Notes: generated by a model from the sequence alone, not told the origin. A stretch of DNA of 57,192 nt from Alphaproteobacteria bacterium UBA6347 (GCA_002440235.1 DJRZ01000023.1:8849-66040); one strand, 5' to 3'. Numbered from the stretch's first letter, positions 44,744 through 54,060 are shown. Numbers and translations are program-made.

Positions 44744-45762
44744 CAGTAGTCCTTTCCTCTTAAAGCAATATCCGCGATGTAGCGCACGCCTTCGGACACT
44801 TTGATCTGAATGACGCAGTCCAGACATTCCCGCACAATCTTTTCCATAACGTCCTTGTCCACGCTTTTGTCGCCCGTCATCGCGTTCGTCACCACCTTGG
44901 ACAAAGCGTGCATTGCCGACCCCGCGTGTATGGTCGTCATACAGCCGCCGTGTCCGTTGTTCAGCAAAGACAAAAGCGTCCAAGTGTTCCGGCTTCGCAG
45001 TTCTCCGCAAGCGATGCGGTCGGGACGCAACCGCATCATCGCATCTATGACATCGTTCTGAGTGATTGAGTTTTCGCCCGTACGGTTAGTACCGCCCGAA
45101 CGGTAGTTCCCATTATCAGGCAGAACAAAGTGAACCGTGTTTTTCAAATGCGTCGTGTCCAATTCCCGCACGTCTTCCATCGTTAAAAAGCGGTCGGTTT
45201 CGGGAACGTGTTTCAACAGCACGTTTAACAGGTTCGTCTTGCCCGAACCCGTCGCGCCGCTGATCAGAATGTTGCGCTTTTCCAGCACCAGACGGCGCAG
45301 ACTGTTCGGCACGTCCGCAAAGTCGAACGTCATTTCCGGCTTCGGCGCAAAGGATTTTTCGGTCAGAAAGTTCTCTATCGTCAGGTTTCTCGCCCGTTTT
45401 AAACGCACGGCGGCGCACAGCCCGCTTTCAACCGTCGTCCCCATGCACAAGTGCAGACGATGTCCGTCCGGCAGCTCCGCCCCCAAGTACGGATGCGCGT
45501 CAAAGTCCGTTCCCGCGCGGTTGGCAAGAATGCGACCGACGGACAGGAACATCTCTTTCGTAATGTTTTGATCGCGAACGAACTCCCAGCCCGACAAGCC
45601 TTCCAAAACGACCTCGCGTTCGCGGTTCACAATCACTTCGTTCGTTCCCGTCAGTTCCAAGTACGGCTCCAACGGGCGCAGGGCGTTTTTCAAAGCGATA
45701 CTATCCACAGGGCAAATTCGGCTGTATCGTGTTTGACACGCAAACACCGCTCCCCGCATCAT
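44743..45762 (-). CDS. virB11: T4SS ATPase VirB11
   Basis: A 339-residue secretion ATPase of normal length. Walker A is SGATGSGKTN (residues 168-177), followed by the Asp box (MEDVRELD), Walker B-type LRPDRIACGELR and the His box GHGGCMTTIHAGSA. VirB11 powers assembly and substrate transfer. ATG 45762 has an AAGGGG site. It overlaps the end of the cysteine-rich gene by about 60 bp. Confidence 0.93.
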   Translation of the reverse strand: MMRGAVFACQTRYSRICPVDSIALKNALRPLEPYLELTGTNEVIVNREREVVLEGLSGWEFVRDQNITKEMFLSVGRILANRAGTDFDAHPYLGAELPDGHRLHLCMGTTVESGLCAAVRLKRARNLTIENFLTEKSFAPKPEMTFDFADVPNSLRRLVLEKRNILISGATGSGKTNLLNVLLKHVPETDRFLTMEDVRELDTTHLKNTVHFVLPDNGNYRSGGTNRTGENSITQNDVIDAMMRLRPDRIACGELRSRNTWTLLSLLNNGHGGCMTTIHAGSAMHALSKVVTNAMTGDKSVDKDVMEKIVRECLDCVIQIKVSEGVRYIADIALRGKDY

Positions 45763-47788
45763 ATTGAGCCCCTTGACAGCTCGGTCCGGAACAAGCCGTA
45801 GCAGAACAAGATGATCTTGATCTGCCAATATTTTGTCCCGCATACTGCCACGACGAACAGATATATTGCTTCGTCGCCGGATTATAGCTTTTCGTGCGCC
45901 TATAATGATACTCGCCGAAATTGTAGTACGTGACATGACTTTTCCACGGTTTCGGACGCTTCTTATACCACCCCGTATAAACTCCGACGGAAGCCCCTTG
46001 TGTTTCATCTCGGCAGATATATCGGGTTTTCGGTTCTGTGATATAAACATAGTTGTAAATCATATTGCCGTTCGGCAAGAGATAGCCCGTCTTGATTTGC
46101 TGACGCTCGTTTTCATAACAACCGGTGTAGGACAGTTCGCCCGAACCGATGATTTCTTCCGTTTGTTTTGCCAAAGGAATCGTAATGCTGTCTTTCGTTA
46201 CCGCCGCGTCCGCGATTTTGACGCGACCTTTCGGCAAATCGATGTAGTAAGCAATCAACGATGTCGCCGTCAAAGCGTTAAAGTCCGCTTGCCAGTCTTC
46301 GATGACCGCCTGATGAGCGTAAGTCGTCGTCGATACCGCGCATTGCGTGATGAAGTGCTGTCGATTATCCTTGTCGATGTAATAATAACGGCTCCACCCC
46401 TTGCTGAACCCGCCTTTAAAATCGTCCGTATGAAGCGTTTCACAGCCGTCAACCGTTTCGATGATGTCCGTTTGACTGACCGGCTGACAATCGGTGATAT
46501 AGACAACGCCTTTGATCGTGTTCAGCTTTTGCCGTTCGTAGCGCAACATCTTCTTTGACGCCATGTTCTCTTTGTACGAGCAAAATTCGTTTTCGACAGG
46601 ATACGTCAAGCCGCTATCCTGACATGTCGAAACGTCAACGCTCTGTCCGTCCTTTTCAAAAAAGTATTTGCCTTGCTGATACGCCAAGCCCGCGTCGCTG
46701 TCCAAACGATATGAACACGTGTCGTAAGTAAACTGCAAATCGAACGTGCGTGTCGTATCCCTGATCTGACATTCGGAAACGGTAACGTCCCGTTCCGTGT
46801 CGTCCGTGTAATACAGATATGACAGTTCTTTAACCGTATTGTTTTGAGTATCGACCAACGGCGTGCATTCAATGCTTTCCTTGACCGGATAAGCCTTTTC
46901 AATATCGCGGGTGCAGTCTTTCAGAAACTTCTGTTCGCCCTGATCCAAAAAGTAAGGTTTGTACATCTTATACACCGTTAAATCCTGCAGAACGACATCA
47001 TCGGAACATTCGGCATAAGAGCGCAAAATCTCCACAGGAAAGTCGGAATCCTGACATCCTTGCCGTTCAACGTCCGTCCCATTGACCGACTTGACAACTT
47101 CGTTCTGGTAATAAACCTGCTCATTGTCCCAATCTATCCGAATGGGACAGGCGTCCAACCGGAACGCAATCTCGTCCTCCTGTTTTTCGGCGATTTCAAT
47201 AGCGGAAGAGTCATAACTTTCTTTGACATCGTCCGAAGACTTATTTCCGGAACCGCCGATTGGAACGGCAATCATCGCGGCTGCGTTTTTTTCCATAACG
47301 GACGCGGCGTCTTCAGTCTTTTGGTTTTCTGAAAGCTCAAGGAACAAAACCGGTAAAACGCTTGTCAGCTGATCTTTCCCCGCAGAAACGGACAGAACCG
47401 TCCCGTCTTTGACGACTCTTTCCGGTTCAGGCTTTTCCGTCGTCGTCATCGGAACGCTCAACCCGACAGAGCGGTCGTTCCCGATATGCCGAAGCTCCGT
47501 CCATTCGACCGTGTAAGCCTCTTTGTCCGTTCCCGTGATTTTACCCGTCAGTTCGATTTGCGACATATCATAGCATTTAAACCGGCGGTCGTCGTCCAAA
47601 CCGACAAAGGAAGCCGCCGTCGGCGCGTCCGGTTCCAACGTTGTGTCCTCTTTGACCGAAACGCTGAACTTTTCTTCGACAACAGGCTGTTCCCCGAAAC
47701 ACTTATACGCCGCCAAAACAATGAAGGAAGCGGCAACCGCCGCAATCAAGCGGTTTCGTGCTTTCCTTTTCTTTTGAAGATATGTCAT
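45701..47788 (-). CDS. Large exported cysteine-rich tandem-repeat protein in T4SS operon
   Basis: A 695-residue protein I do not recognise. After an N-terminal hydrophobic anchor (residues 12-28) and a 180-residue acidic linker, residues 214-483 contain about six tandem units of about 47 residues. Each has the spacing C-x30-33-C-x13-17-C (Cys 214, 245, 261, 292, 308, 340, 358, 389, 403, 434, 449, 483) with recurring aromatic and YPV-like positions. Further Cys pairs lie at 557/592 and in a Cys/Ser/Gly-rich tail. Many paired cysteines suggest disulfides and a life outside the cytoplasm. It overlaps virB10 as ATGA and virB11 by 62 bp, so it is made together with the secretion core and may be an adhesin or pore cap. 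Confidence 0.8.
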   Translation of the reverse strand: MTYLQKKRKARNRLIAAVAASFIVLAAYKCFGEQPVVEEKFSVSVKEDTTLEPDAPTAASFVGLDDDRRFKCYDMSQIELTGKITGTDKEAYTVEWTELRHIGNDRSVGLSVPMTTTEKPEPERVVKDGTVLSVSAGKDQLTSVLPVLFLELSENQKTEDAASVMEKNAAAMIAVPIGGSGNKSSDDVKESYDSSAIEIAEKQEDEIAFRLDACPIRIDWDNEQVYYQNEVVKSVNGTDVERQGCQDSDFPVEILRSYAECSDDVVLQDLTVYKMYKPYFLDQGEQKFLKDCTRDIEKAYPVKESIECTPLVDTQNNTVKELSYLYYTDDTERDVTVSECQIRDTTRTFDLQFTYDTCSYRLDSDAGLAYQQGKYFFEKDGQSVDVSTCQDSGLTYPVENEFCSYKENMASKKMLRYERQKLNTIKGVVYITDCQPVSQTDIIETVDGCETLHTDDFKGGFSKGWSRYYYIDKDNRQHFITQCAVSTTTYAHQAVIEDWQADFNALTATSLIAYYIDLPKGRVKIADAAVTKDSITIPLAKQTEEIIGSGELSYTGCYENERQQIKTGYLLPNGNMIYNYVYITEPKTRYICRDETQGASVGVYTGWYKKRPKPWKSHVTYYNFGEYHYRRTKSYNPATKQYICSSWQYAGQNIGRSRSSCSATACSGPSCQGAQYDAGSGVCVSNTIQPNLPCG

Positions 47789-48900
47789 TTTTCCTCCTTT
47801 CCCGTCGGGTGCTTCAAGGAAATATCAGCCGCCAGACGGATCAAAATCGGTTCGCCCTGCGCAATCGTGATGACCGGGGCGATGTTCATATACTGCTCCA
47901 ACACTTTTGTCGTGATTTCCGTGGTGCTGTCGGACAGGCGGTTCCAAAATTCCTCGTATTCGTTGCCTTTGACTTTGGCTTTTCCCAAGCCCGCCAATCC
48001 GCCGATCAAAGACGTGCCGAACGCCAACCCGTAACGTTCCCAATTCCGGTTGTCCACGTCGCCGACCAAACCCGCGCGCCCCATCTTGTCCGCCGCATAC
48101 GCGAACGCCGTTCCGGCAGAGTAGATTTCCGCTCCGTCCGCCGAACGGATAATCCGGTAAAACGAAACGCCCAGACGGGTTTCCCCGACTTTTGTCGTCT
48201 TGTCGTATCTGCCTAATACGATATCGCCTTTTTCAAGCAGCTTATACCGACCGTCCGCGCCGAACACGTCTTCGGCGACCATCGCCCGAACCGTCCCCGG
48301 AATCTGACTGTTGACCCCGTCCAACAAAACGGCGGCGATAGTTCTGTCCTCCGTTAAAATAAAAGACCTGTCCACCGGATAAGAGCTTAAAACCATTGGT
48401 GCCGCATAAGTCTTGTCTTTCATCGACACCTGAACGGAAACCTTTGCTTCAAGCGGCTGTTTTTGTTCCGGCTCGCTACCCCTTGTTAAAAAGGAGCCGC
48501 CCGCCTGCCGCCTTAAAACGCGGATCAGTTCCGACCGCTGTTTGACGTATTCCCGAAAGTCCTGTTTTTTCTCCGTTTCTTTTCTGATTTCCTGACGGCG
48601 TTCGGTTTCACGGGCTTGAACGACGGCTTTCCTCCGTTCCCGTTCAATCCGTTTTTGCGCCTTTTCCTCCGCCAGTTTTTCCGCTTTGCGTTCGATCTCC
48701 TTTTGAACGTAAACCGTTTGAACGACCGGCTTCGGCGGTTCAGGCAGAACGACAAAGTAGTCGGCAGGATAATCCGCCGTAATCGGAACAACGTTCGACG
48801 GCGGCGGATTATCCTTTTTTTCACAAGCCGCTACCAGCCGTAGGGGCAAAAACATTGAAAAGAACAACCGTAAAACCTTCAGTTTCCGCGCTTTAAGCAT
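47785..48900 (-). CDS. virB10: T4SS core-complex protein VirB10
   Basis: A 371-residue protein. After a Glu/Lys/Arg-rich helical linker (about 65-140), the VirB10/TrbI beta-barrel domain follows with VLLDGVNSQIPGTVRAMVAEDVFG, DIVLGRYD, and near the end an NIAPVITIAQGEPILIRL segment. VirB10 spans both membranes and senses ATP use by VirB11/VirD4. The N-terminus is short, and its hydrophobic stretch ends in a lipobox-like VAAC at Cys26, so it could be lipid-anchored rather than spanning. ATG 48900 overlaps virB9 by 22 bp. Confidence 0.9.
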   Translation of the reverse strand: MLKARKLKVLRLFFSMFLPLRLVAACEKKDNPPPSNVVPITADYPADYFVVLPEPPKPVVQTVYVQKEIERKAEKLAEEKAQKRIERERRKAVVQARETERRQEIRKETEKKQDFREYVKQRSELIRVLRRQAGGSFLTRGSEPEQKQPLEAKVSVQVSMKDKTYAAPMVLSSYPVDRSFILTEDRTIAAVLLDGVNSQIPGTVRAMVAEDVFGADGRYKLLEKGDIVLGRYDKTTKVGETRLGVSFYRIIRSADGAEIYSAGTAFAYAADKMGRAGLVGDVDNRNWERYGLAFGTSLIGGLAGLGKAKVKGNEYEEFWNRLSDSTTEITTKVLEQYMNIAPVITIAQGEPILIRLAADISLKHPTGKEEK

Positions 48901-49841
48901 ACCGTTTTCTCCCCGTATCGCAGGGTTATCGGATTGATTGTTTCCACCACCAGATACCGCCCGTCCGGCGATTTGCGCACGTTGACAGGCTGATCCACCC
49001 GATCGACGACTTGATACGCGACCGGCCACACGCGGCTGTCGCTGTCGTGTCCGTAATCCAGATATGTGAAACGCTCGTCGCGGAACACCAATACGGGCGC
49101 AAGCTCTTTGTCCCCGCGCATTTCAACGTCGTGCCGGATTTTCGTCGGATTGAATTTCAGTTCGTTCAACCACGTCTTCTTTTCGTTCTTCGTCAGCTTT
49201 TCAAAGGTATCGACGCTTTCCTTGCGCTTTAAGTCGCCTTCCGTGTCAAAGAACTTCTTAACGCTCGGCATCGCGGCGTCCACATAAACGACCTGATCGC
49301 TGATGTTGTCGGAAAAAACGCTCTCGCTCTCCAGATAAAAGTTGTAAATGTTCCCGCTTTTGCCGATCAAAGACAGGCTTGTGTCCGCACCGGCGGACAA
49401 AGCCTCCACATACAGCATCGAAGCATTGTTCATCTCTTTTTGCCGGAAGTTCACACTGTCCGCCAAAACGGACTGGTCGAGGCTGTCCCAATCGGGCAGT
49501 TTGAACACCGTTCCCATACCCTCGCGCAAAATCACTTTAAACGTCCGTCCGCGTCCCCAGACGAACACTTTGTTTCCGGCTCTCGTTTCCGTCTTCTGTC
49601 GGCTCCACGCCTTTTGCGTCAGCGGCAACGGCGGACGGTATTCCGCCGCCTTGTCGAACTTGCCCGACAAAACGGCGTCTATGCTTTTAAGCAAATCCGC
49701 TTCGTCTTTTTTTTCCGCTGCAAGAGGTTTCACTTCCACGACCGGAACCGGTGCCGCTTTCGGCGCAATCGGAGAAACCGGCGCGGCGTCGGCGTTTGCC
49801 GCCGCGCAAATTAAAGTCGTTATTAAAAACAGTTTTCTCAT
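48879..49841 (-). CDS. virB9: T4SS core-complex protein VirB9
   Basis: A 320-residue exported protein with a signal peptide (cut near ANADA, residue 19), a Pro/Ala-rich linker, and the VirB9/TrbG beta domains. The C-terminal part reads VFRDERFTYLDYGHD, then VRKSPDGRYLVVETINPITLRYG. VirB9 forms the outer-membrane ring with VirB7 and VirB10. It starts in an ATGA overlap with virB8. Confidence 0.9.
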   Translation of the reverse strand: MRKLFLITTLICAAANADAAPVSPIAPKAAPVPVVEVKPLAAEKKDEADLLKSIDAVLSGKFDKAAEYRPPLPLTQKAWSRQKTETRAGNKVFVWGRGRTFKVILREGMGTVFKLPDWDSLDQSVLADSVNFRQKEMNNASMLYVEALSAGADTSLSLIGKSGNIYNFYLESESVFSDNISDQVVYVDAAMPSVKKFFDTEGDLKRKESVDTFEKLTKNEKKTWLNELKFNPTKIRHDVEMRGDKELAPVLVFRDERFTYLDYGHDSDSRVWPVAYQVVDRVDQPVNVRKSPDGRYLVVETINPITLRYGEKTVCLKRGN

Positions 49842-50527
49842 AAGTTGTTGTCCTTATCGTTCGGTCGTCCCTTGACGGCGACGGCATAGTTTTCAACAAT
49901 CAATCCGAACGGATTCAGACTTGCTTTCGTCCTGTCCGTCTGAACCGCCGCCGTATAGGCTTTGAATGTCGCCACAAAACTCTTTGTTCTGACGCTTTGA
50001 CCGCTTTTGCGGTCGGTCGCGACATACTCCGCCCGCCAAACGTGATCCGTGCCGGGGATCGATTCCAACGATTGAACGTAAACGTCCCGCGTCAGTTCGT
50101 TTTTCGCGTAATACACAAGCGGGCTGTCGGGATTGCTCGAGTTCATATGTTCCGCGAACAACTTGAACCATTGAGGGTGCGTGAACGCCTGAACCCACGC
50201 GAACCGTTCTCCCTCGTCAACGAAATTGATTGTTTCCCGTTTCCTGATGTAATCGAACAAAACGGAGCGGATATATTCCTCTTTCGTCGTCCGATCGATT
50301 TCCTGCGGCAGCAAACGAACCATTTGTTGCCCGTCTTTCATCGACACGAAAACCGTTTCCGTCTTCTTTAACGGGAACAACGCCAAGACGACGCAAAAAC
50401 TCCCGACCACTGAAAACACACTGATCGCCGCGATGTTCGAAAGCAAAGCGACCGACTTTTCCAATCGGCGCAGATAACTCGCGCCGTTCGTCGCGGGCTG
50501 GTCAAGCGTCGGTTCTTCCCCGTTCAT
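49838..50527 (-). CDS. virB8: T4SS assembly protein VirB8
   Basis: A 229-residue protein with one N-terminal membrane helix (about 34-58) and a periplasmic NTF2-like domain, ending with RTKASLNPFGLIVENYAV, the VirB8 hallmark (NPxG). VirB8 nucleates the inner-membrane complex. ATG 50527 overlaps the preceding small gene's stop as ATGA; the frame stays open further upstream but without need. Confidence 0.9.
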   Translation of the reverse strand: MNGEEPTLDQPATNGASYLRRLEKSVALLSNIAAISVFSVVGSFCVVLALFPLKKTETVFVSMKDGQQMVRLLPQEIDRTTKEEYIRSVLFDYIRKRETINFVDEGERFAWVQAFTHPQWFKLFAEHMNSSNPDSPLVYYAKNELTRDVYVQSLESIPGTDHVWRAEYVATDRKSGQSVRTKSFVATFKAYTAAVQTDRTKASLNPFGLIVENYAVAVKGRPNDKDNNL

Positions 50528-50706
50528 TCCCCGACCCTTTCCACAAAGCCGCATTTAAAGCAGTCTTTCAGCACCGCAAGCGCGATCATCGCGTCCAGCC
50601 GCAATCCGCTGTCGTTCGGCAAAGCCTCTTCCAGCCGCCGTTGCAGCATCTCCACCCTTTCCAAATCCAGATAACTCTGCTTGACCTTGTTGACTTTCCC
50701 GACCAT
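50524..50706 (-). CDS. Small protein heading the virB8 block, unknown
   Basis: A 60-residue, mostly helical protein with two cysteines near the end. It has a GGGAGGAAG ribosome site, and its stop overlaps the virB8 start. No family is recognised. The position suggests a secretion-system accessory protein. Confidence 0.65.
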   Translation of the reverse strand: MVGKVNKVKQSYLDLERVEMLQRRLEEALPNDSGLRLDAMIALAVLKDCFKCGFVERVGE

Positions 50707-50754
50707 GCGTTCTTCCTCCCGCGGTTTGTTCGGAAAAAGTCTATCCCCTTACGC

Positions 50755-50796
50755 AAAAAGCCCCGAATGTCTTTTCGGAGCTTTTTGGGGCTTTTT
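50755..50796 (-). terminator. Terminator after the HD phosphohydrolase gene
   Basis: AAAAAGCCCC and GGGGCTTTTT form a 10-bp stem with an inner CCGAA/TTCGG hairpin. It lies 13 bp past the HD gene stop. It divides the accessory genes from the virB8 block, which must then have its own promoter in 50707-50754 or rely on readthrough. Confidence 0.85.
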
Positions 50797-50808
50797 ATGC
50801 AAAAAGCA

Positions 50809-52173
50809 TCAAATTGAATAACTGTTAATCTTTTCTATGACCTCTTTTTCTAAATTTTTTTTATCTTTCGACAAGTAGGCGAAGAAAAAAATTATTTGTT
50901 TTTTCTCTTCTGAAAAAGGATATTTCTCTGATTTCCCTTGTCCAAGATTAATAAGAATTTCATCGCCTTTCAGGAAAGACAGCTTTGCTTCAGATTTTAA
51001 TATTATAAAATCGCCATCATCTAAATTTAAACTTTTGCGTATACTAGAAGCAACCATTTCTGATTTAATATTTATTCTTTTTACATGTTCTTCTGTCTGT
51101 TTAATTAAAGATTTAAATTCTACATAATTTTTCCAAAGAGGATATAATTTGTGTTTCCTAGAAAGGATTTCTTCTGCGTAAGTGTTGCGAGAAATATTAT
51201 TTTTTAAAATACATATAATATCACCATCACTTAACATTCCCTGGGGAGATTGGAAAGAAGAAAGCTTGAAAAAATCTTCTTTAAAACATTTATCATTAAC
51301 TGCTTTTTCAACTGCTTTTTCCAAAAGATAAACTTCATACAAAACCTTATGATGTGTATAAATCCACCGATATAAGAAATTTCTTGCCTCAACAGCATTC
51401 TGCAAAACGGATAAAGCATTACTACGGAAAGATAATTTATAATTACTACCACTTTTAAGTATTGATAACGAACTTAACAATCGTTTTATATCTACGGAGG
51501 AGTTCTGAACGCCAGATGCCCATGTGTCTCTGAGTATATAATCTAATTTATCTACATCTATTGAAAAGCCATTTAACAAGGATATCCATATGTTCTTTAT
51601 TTGGTCTGTTTCACTTGCTACCCCTGTGTATGGGCACCCCACTATGCATCGTGCTATAAACTCTATATCTTCTTTTGTGTAGCCCAATTCCATAATCTTA
51701 TCTTTATAATATGTAGCGACAAGATATGCGCTTACGGTTTCGTGTGGAGCACAGGTGAATGATGTAAAATCTCTTTCAAAATCACTAGATAATTCTTTTG
51801 CCAGATCATTTGTAAGTTCTTCATTTTTAGAAGAATAATACTTTTCAAGGGTATGCGAAAAAGGAGAATGCCCACAATCATGCAGCAAACAAGCAATTTG
51901 AAAAGCTGTAGAGCATCTTTCCATTAAAAATGGGTCGATTCCTAATTTTTCAGAATTTCTACACAAACAATCAGATGCATATTTTCCTAGATGATAAACA
52001 CCTAAAGAATGAATAAATCTATCATGTCTAGCTCCTGGATACAAAACCCTCATAGAGGTTTGCTCAATTTGCCTTAATCTCTGAAAAATAAATGTATCAA
52101 TAAATACATTACACCATTCACTTTTGATTTCTATATATCCATGAACGGGATCTCTAAAAGTTTTCATTTGCAT
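50809..52173 (-). CDS. HD-superfamily phosphohydrolase (dGTPase/SAMHD1-like)
   Basis: A 454-residue protein with the metal-binding HD set: His55 in RFIHSLG, His98-Asp99 in LLHDCGHSPFSH, and a later Asp in SIDVDKLDYILRD. The start (MKTFRDPVHGYIEI) is the standard opening of the SAMHD1/YwfO group, which cuts dNTPs. It is very AT-rich compared with its neighbours. A second ATG at 52167 overlaps the preceding small gene's stop as ATGA and may be the true start. Such enzymes can act in phage defence by draining dNTPs, but here that is a guess. Confidence 0.85.
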   Translation of the reverse strand: MQMKTFRDPVHGYIEIKSEWCNVFIDTFIFQRLRQIEQTSMRVLYPGARHDRFIHSLGVYHLGKYASDCLCRNSEKLGIDPFLMERCSTAFQIACLLHDCGHSPFSHTLEKYYSSKNEELTNDLAKELSSDFERDFTSFTCAPHETVSAYLVATYYKDKIMELGYTKEDIEFIARCIVGCPYTGVASETDQIKNIWISLLNGFSIDVDKLDYILRDTWASGVQNSSVDIKRLLSSLSILKSGSNYKLSFRSNALSVLQNAVEARNFLYRWIYTHHKVLYEVYLLEKAVEKAVNDKCFKEDFFKLSSFQSPQGMLSDGDIICILKNNISRNTYAEEILSRKHKLYPLWKNYVEFKSLIKQTEEHVKRINIKSEMVASSIRKSLNLDDGDFIILKSEAKLSFLKGDEILINLGQGKSEKYPFSEEKKQIIFFFAYLSKDKKNLEKEVIEKINSYSI

Positions 52174-52379
52174 ATAATTTTCTTACCATCAAATTCCATT
52201 TCTCGTTTCGATAAAGCAAGAGCATTGATAATAGATGCGGGAGATAAATCAAAATGTATCTCTGTTTTTGAACGTTTTTCAACACGTTTTGCATAAGCCA
52301 ATAAATCTGAAATAGATATTTCAGTTTTACTGCAAATACATGAAAAAATAACACGCTCCGCATCATAGAATTTACACAT
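52164..52379 (-). CDS. Small partner gene of the HD protein
   Basis: A 71-residue protein with a strong GGAGGAG ribosome site before ATG 52379. Its stop overlaps the HD start, so the two are translated together. It is rich in Ser, Lys and Ile with no recognised domain. A longer overlapping frame at 52154-52384 is out of phase and low complexity, and I rejected it. An antitoxin, adaptor or regulator of the HD enzyme is possible. Confidence 0.65.
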   Translation of the reverse strand: MCKFYDAERVIFSCICSKTEISISDLLAYAKRVEKRSKTEIHFDLSPASIINALALSKREMEFDGKKIICK

Positions 52380-52695
52380 ACCACTCTCCTCCGAGCTTAT
52401 TCATTTTTTTCATAGCATATAAAAAATTTTTAATCAACTCTAAATTTTTTATGTTTAATTAAGAAAAATCAATGTCGTTCGTTTTTCAAACATGCACTTG
52501 ACCTGCCTTCCGATCAAGTGACACCTTGGGCAACGGTTTCGATACACAACTTTTTGGATATTTGATAATATGATGCAAGCGCATAAGTTTGTCTTTGATA
52601 ACATCGGGTCATTAAGCGCATTGTCGCCACGTCTTCGGGCTAAACAAATACCAGAGCACTCCTAATAAAAAAATTTTAAGACGAATGCTTTTTTT
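52380..52695. other. AT-rich gap of 316 bp between HD pair and ATPase
   Basis: This gap holds the decayed HTH gene copy (52455-52650) and, near 52384-52440, the probable promoter and strong ribosome site of the HD pair. No other gene or RNA is supported. Confidence 0.5.
52455..52650 (-). pseudogene. Decayed second copy of the HTH gene at 54130
   Basis: Translating the minus strand gives FV-stop-PEDVATMRL in one frame and, after a small deletion and frameshift, a run ending KRTTLIFLN-stop. This lines up without gaps with the last 42 residues of the HTH protein at 54130-54420 (FVLPEDMAMMRF ... to its stop). At DNA level 52614-52645 matches 54299-54330 at 27 of 32 bases. It is therefore a dead paralogue. 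The DUF4143 ATPase gene lies between the live and dead copies. Confidence 0.65.
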
Positions 52696-54039
52696 TCAAA
52701 AATTCACGTCCACAGCCACTTTCAAACCGCTTAAATCCCGCTGTTTGAAAAACATCGCCATGTACCACGGCAGATAAAGAATCCGCCCGCTTGTTTCGAT
52801 ATTGCCCGAGCAAAAAACAACGCCTTGTTCCAAAGCCCATTCTTCAACGCTTAAAGCTTTATCCAAAGCGGCGTGTTTTTTGTAATCCTTGCCCGATTTG
52901 ATTTCAACGGGAACGACCTTGTTCCCGCGCTGAACGACAAAATCCAATTCCCCGACGCTTTTTTTATTCAGATAGCGAAGCGCGAAACCGTTCGCTTTTA
53001 ATATCTGCGCGAACACGTTTTCCAGAACGCCGCCCATATTGACCGCCATATTGCCTTGCAAAATATCGAACTGGACGTTCTCCATTCCCATTGCGCAAAG
53101 CAACCCCGTATCGTTCATAAACAGCTTGAACAAACGACTCTGTTCGTTCATCTTCAACGGGATTTTAGGTTCGGACAAATTATAGCACGGTAATGCGACA
53201 CCCGCGTCCTGCAACCATAGAAAGGCGTCTTCGTATTCGCGCAGACGCACTTTTTTATCAATGGCAGCCAAGGAGAACCGTCTGTTTTTATCGTCCAGCT
53301 GCGCCGGAATTTGATCGAAAATATTTTTAACTTTCGCTTTCTTTTCCCGCGTGTATTGGCTGATATCCTGTTGGTATTGCGCCAGAATGTCCTTTTGCAA
53401 AGCGACGACCCGTCCGATGTCGTGCGTGTCGATAAAAGTCTGAACAACCGCGGGCATTCCGCCGACAATGACATAATACCGGAACAGATCGGTCATTTTA
53501 TTATGAACAACCTCCGATACCGATTCGTGCCGGTCGAAACAATCGTTCAAATATTTGATCGTTTCCGGCTGAACGCCGTTCGCCAGACAAAACTCTTCAA
53601 AATCCATCGGATACATTTGAAAGGTTTGTTCGTACCCGACGGGAAAAGACGGAACGTGTTTATAATTCACGCCCAGCAAAGAACCGGATTCAATGTAATC
53701 GAAACGCCCGTCGTCAACCAGAAACTTGATTGCCGTCCGCGCGTTCGGACATTCTTGGATCTCGTCCAGAAAAACAAGTGTTTTGCCTTTCTCCAAAGAT
53801 GTTCCCAAAAAAGCGGTCAGGTTCATAACCAACGTGTCCGCGTTCAAATCGCCTTTGAAAATGTCCGCCGCGCTTGGCTGCGTCAAAAAATTGATCTCGA
53901 CGAATTTGTCATAGTTTGCTTTTCCGAATTGGCGCACCAAGTATGTTTTCCCGATTTGACGCGCCCCTGTCACCAGCAACGCTTTTTTATCGGGATTGTT
54001 TTTCCATTCTTGAAATTTTTGCTCGGCTTTCCTGAACAT
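52696..54039 (-). CDS. AAA ATPase with DUF4143 domain (second copy)
   Basis: A 447-residue protein. Walker A is VTGARQIGKTYLV (about residues 23-35), Walker B VFLDEIQECP, and the sensor YIESGSLLG. The C-terminal DUF4143 part ends in GELDFVVQRGNKVVPVEIKSG, the Glu-Asp ... Glu-x-Lys pattern of PD-(D/E)xK nucleases. It interrupts the secretion operon between the virB7-like/HTH genes and virB8. Three 13-bp repeats lie before it (54061-54140). It is cargo rather than a secretion part. Confidence 0.88.
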   Translation of the reverse strand: MFRKAEQKFQEWKNNPDKKALLVTGARQIGKTYLVRQFGKANYDKFVEINFLTQPSAADIFKGDLNADTLVMNLTAFLGTSLEKGKTLVFLDEIQECPNARTAIKFLVDDGRFDYIESGSLLGVNYKHVPSFPVGYEQTFQMYPMDFEEFCLANGVQPETIKYLNDCFDRHESVSEVVHNKMTDLFRYYVIVGGMPAVVQTFIDTHDIGRVVALQKDILAQYQQDISQYTREKKAKVKNIFDQIPAQLDDKNRRFSLAAIDKKVRLREYEDAFLWLQDAGVALPCYNLSEPKIPLKMNEQSRLFKLFMNDTGLLCAMGMENVQFDILQGNMAVNMGGVLENVFAQILKANGFALRYLNKKSVGELDFVVQRGNKVVPVEIKSGKDYKKHAALDKALSVEEWALEQGVVFCSGNIETSGRILYLPWYMAMFFKQRDLSGLKVAVDVNF

Positions 54040-54060
54040 ACCGGTTCTCCGTTTTCAAAG

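Noticed and set aside
52154..52384. 76-residue frame overlapping the small HD partner gene
   Set aside because: It is out of phase with the better frame, which has a strong ribosome site and a coupled stop/start with the HD gene.
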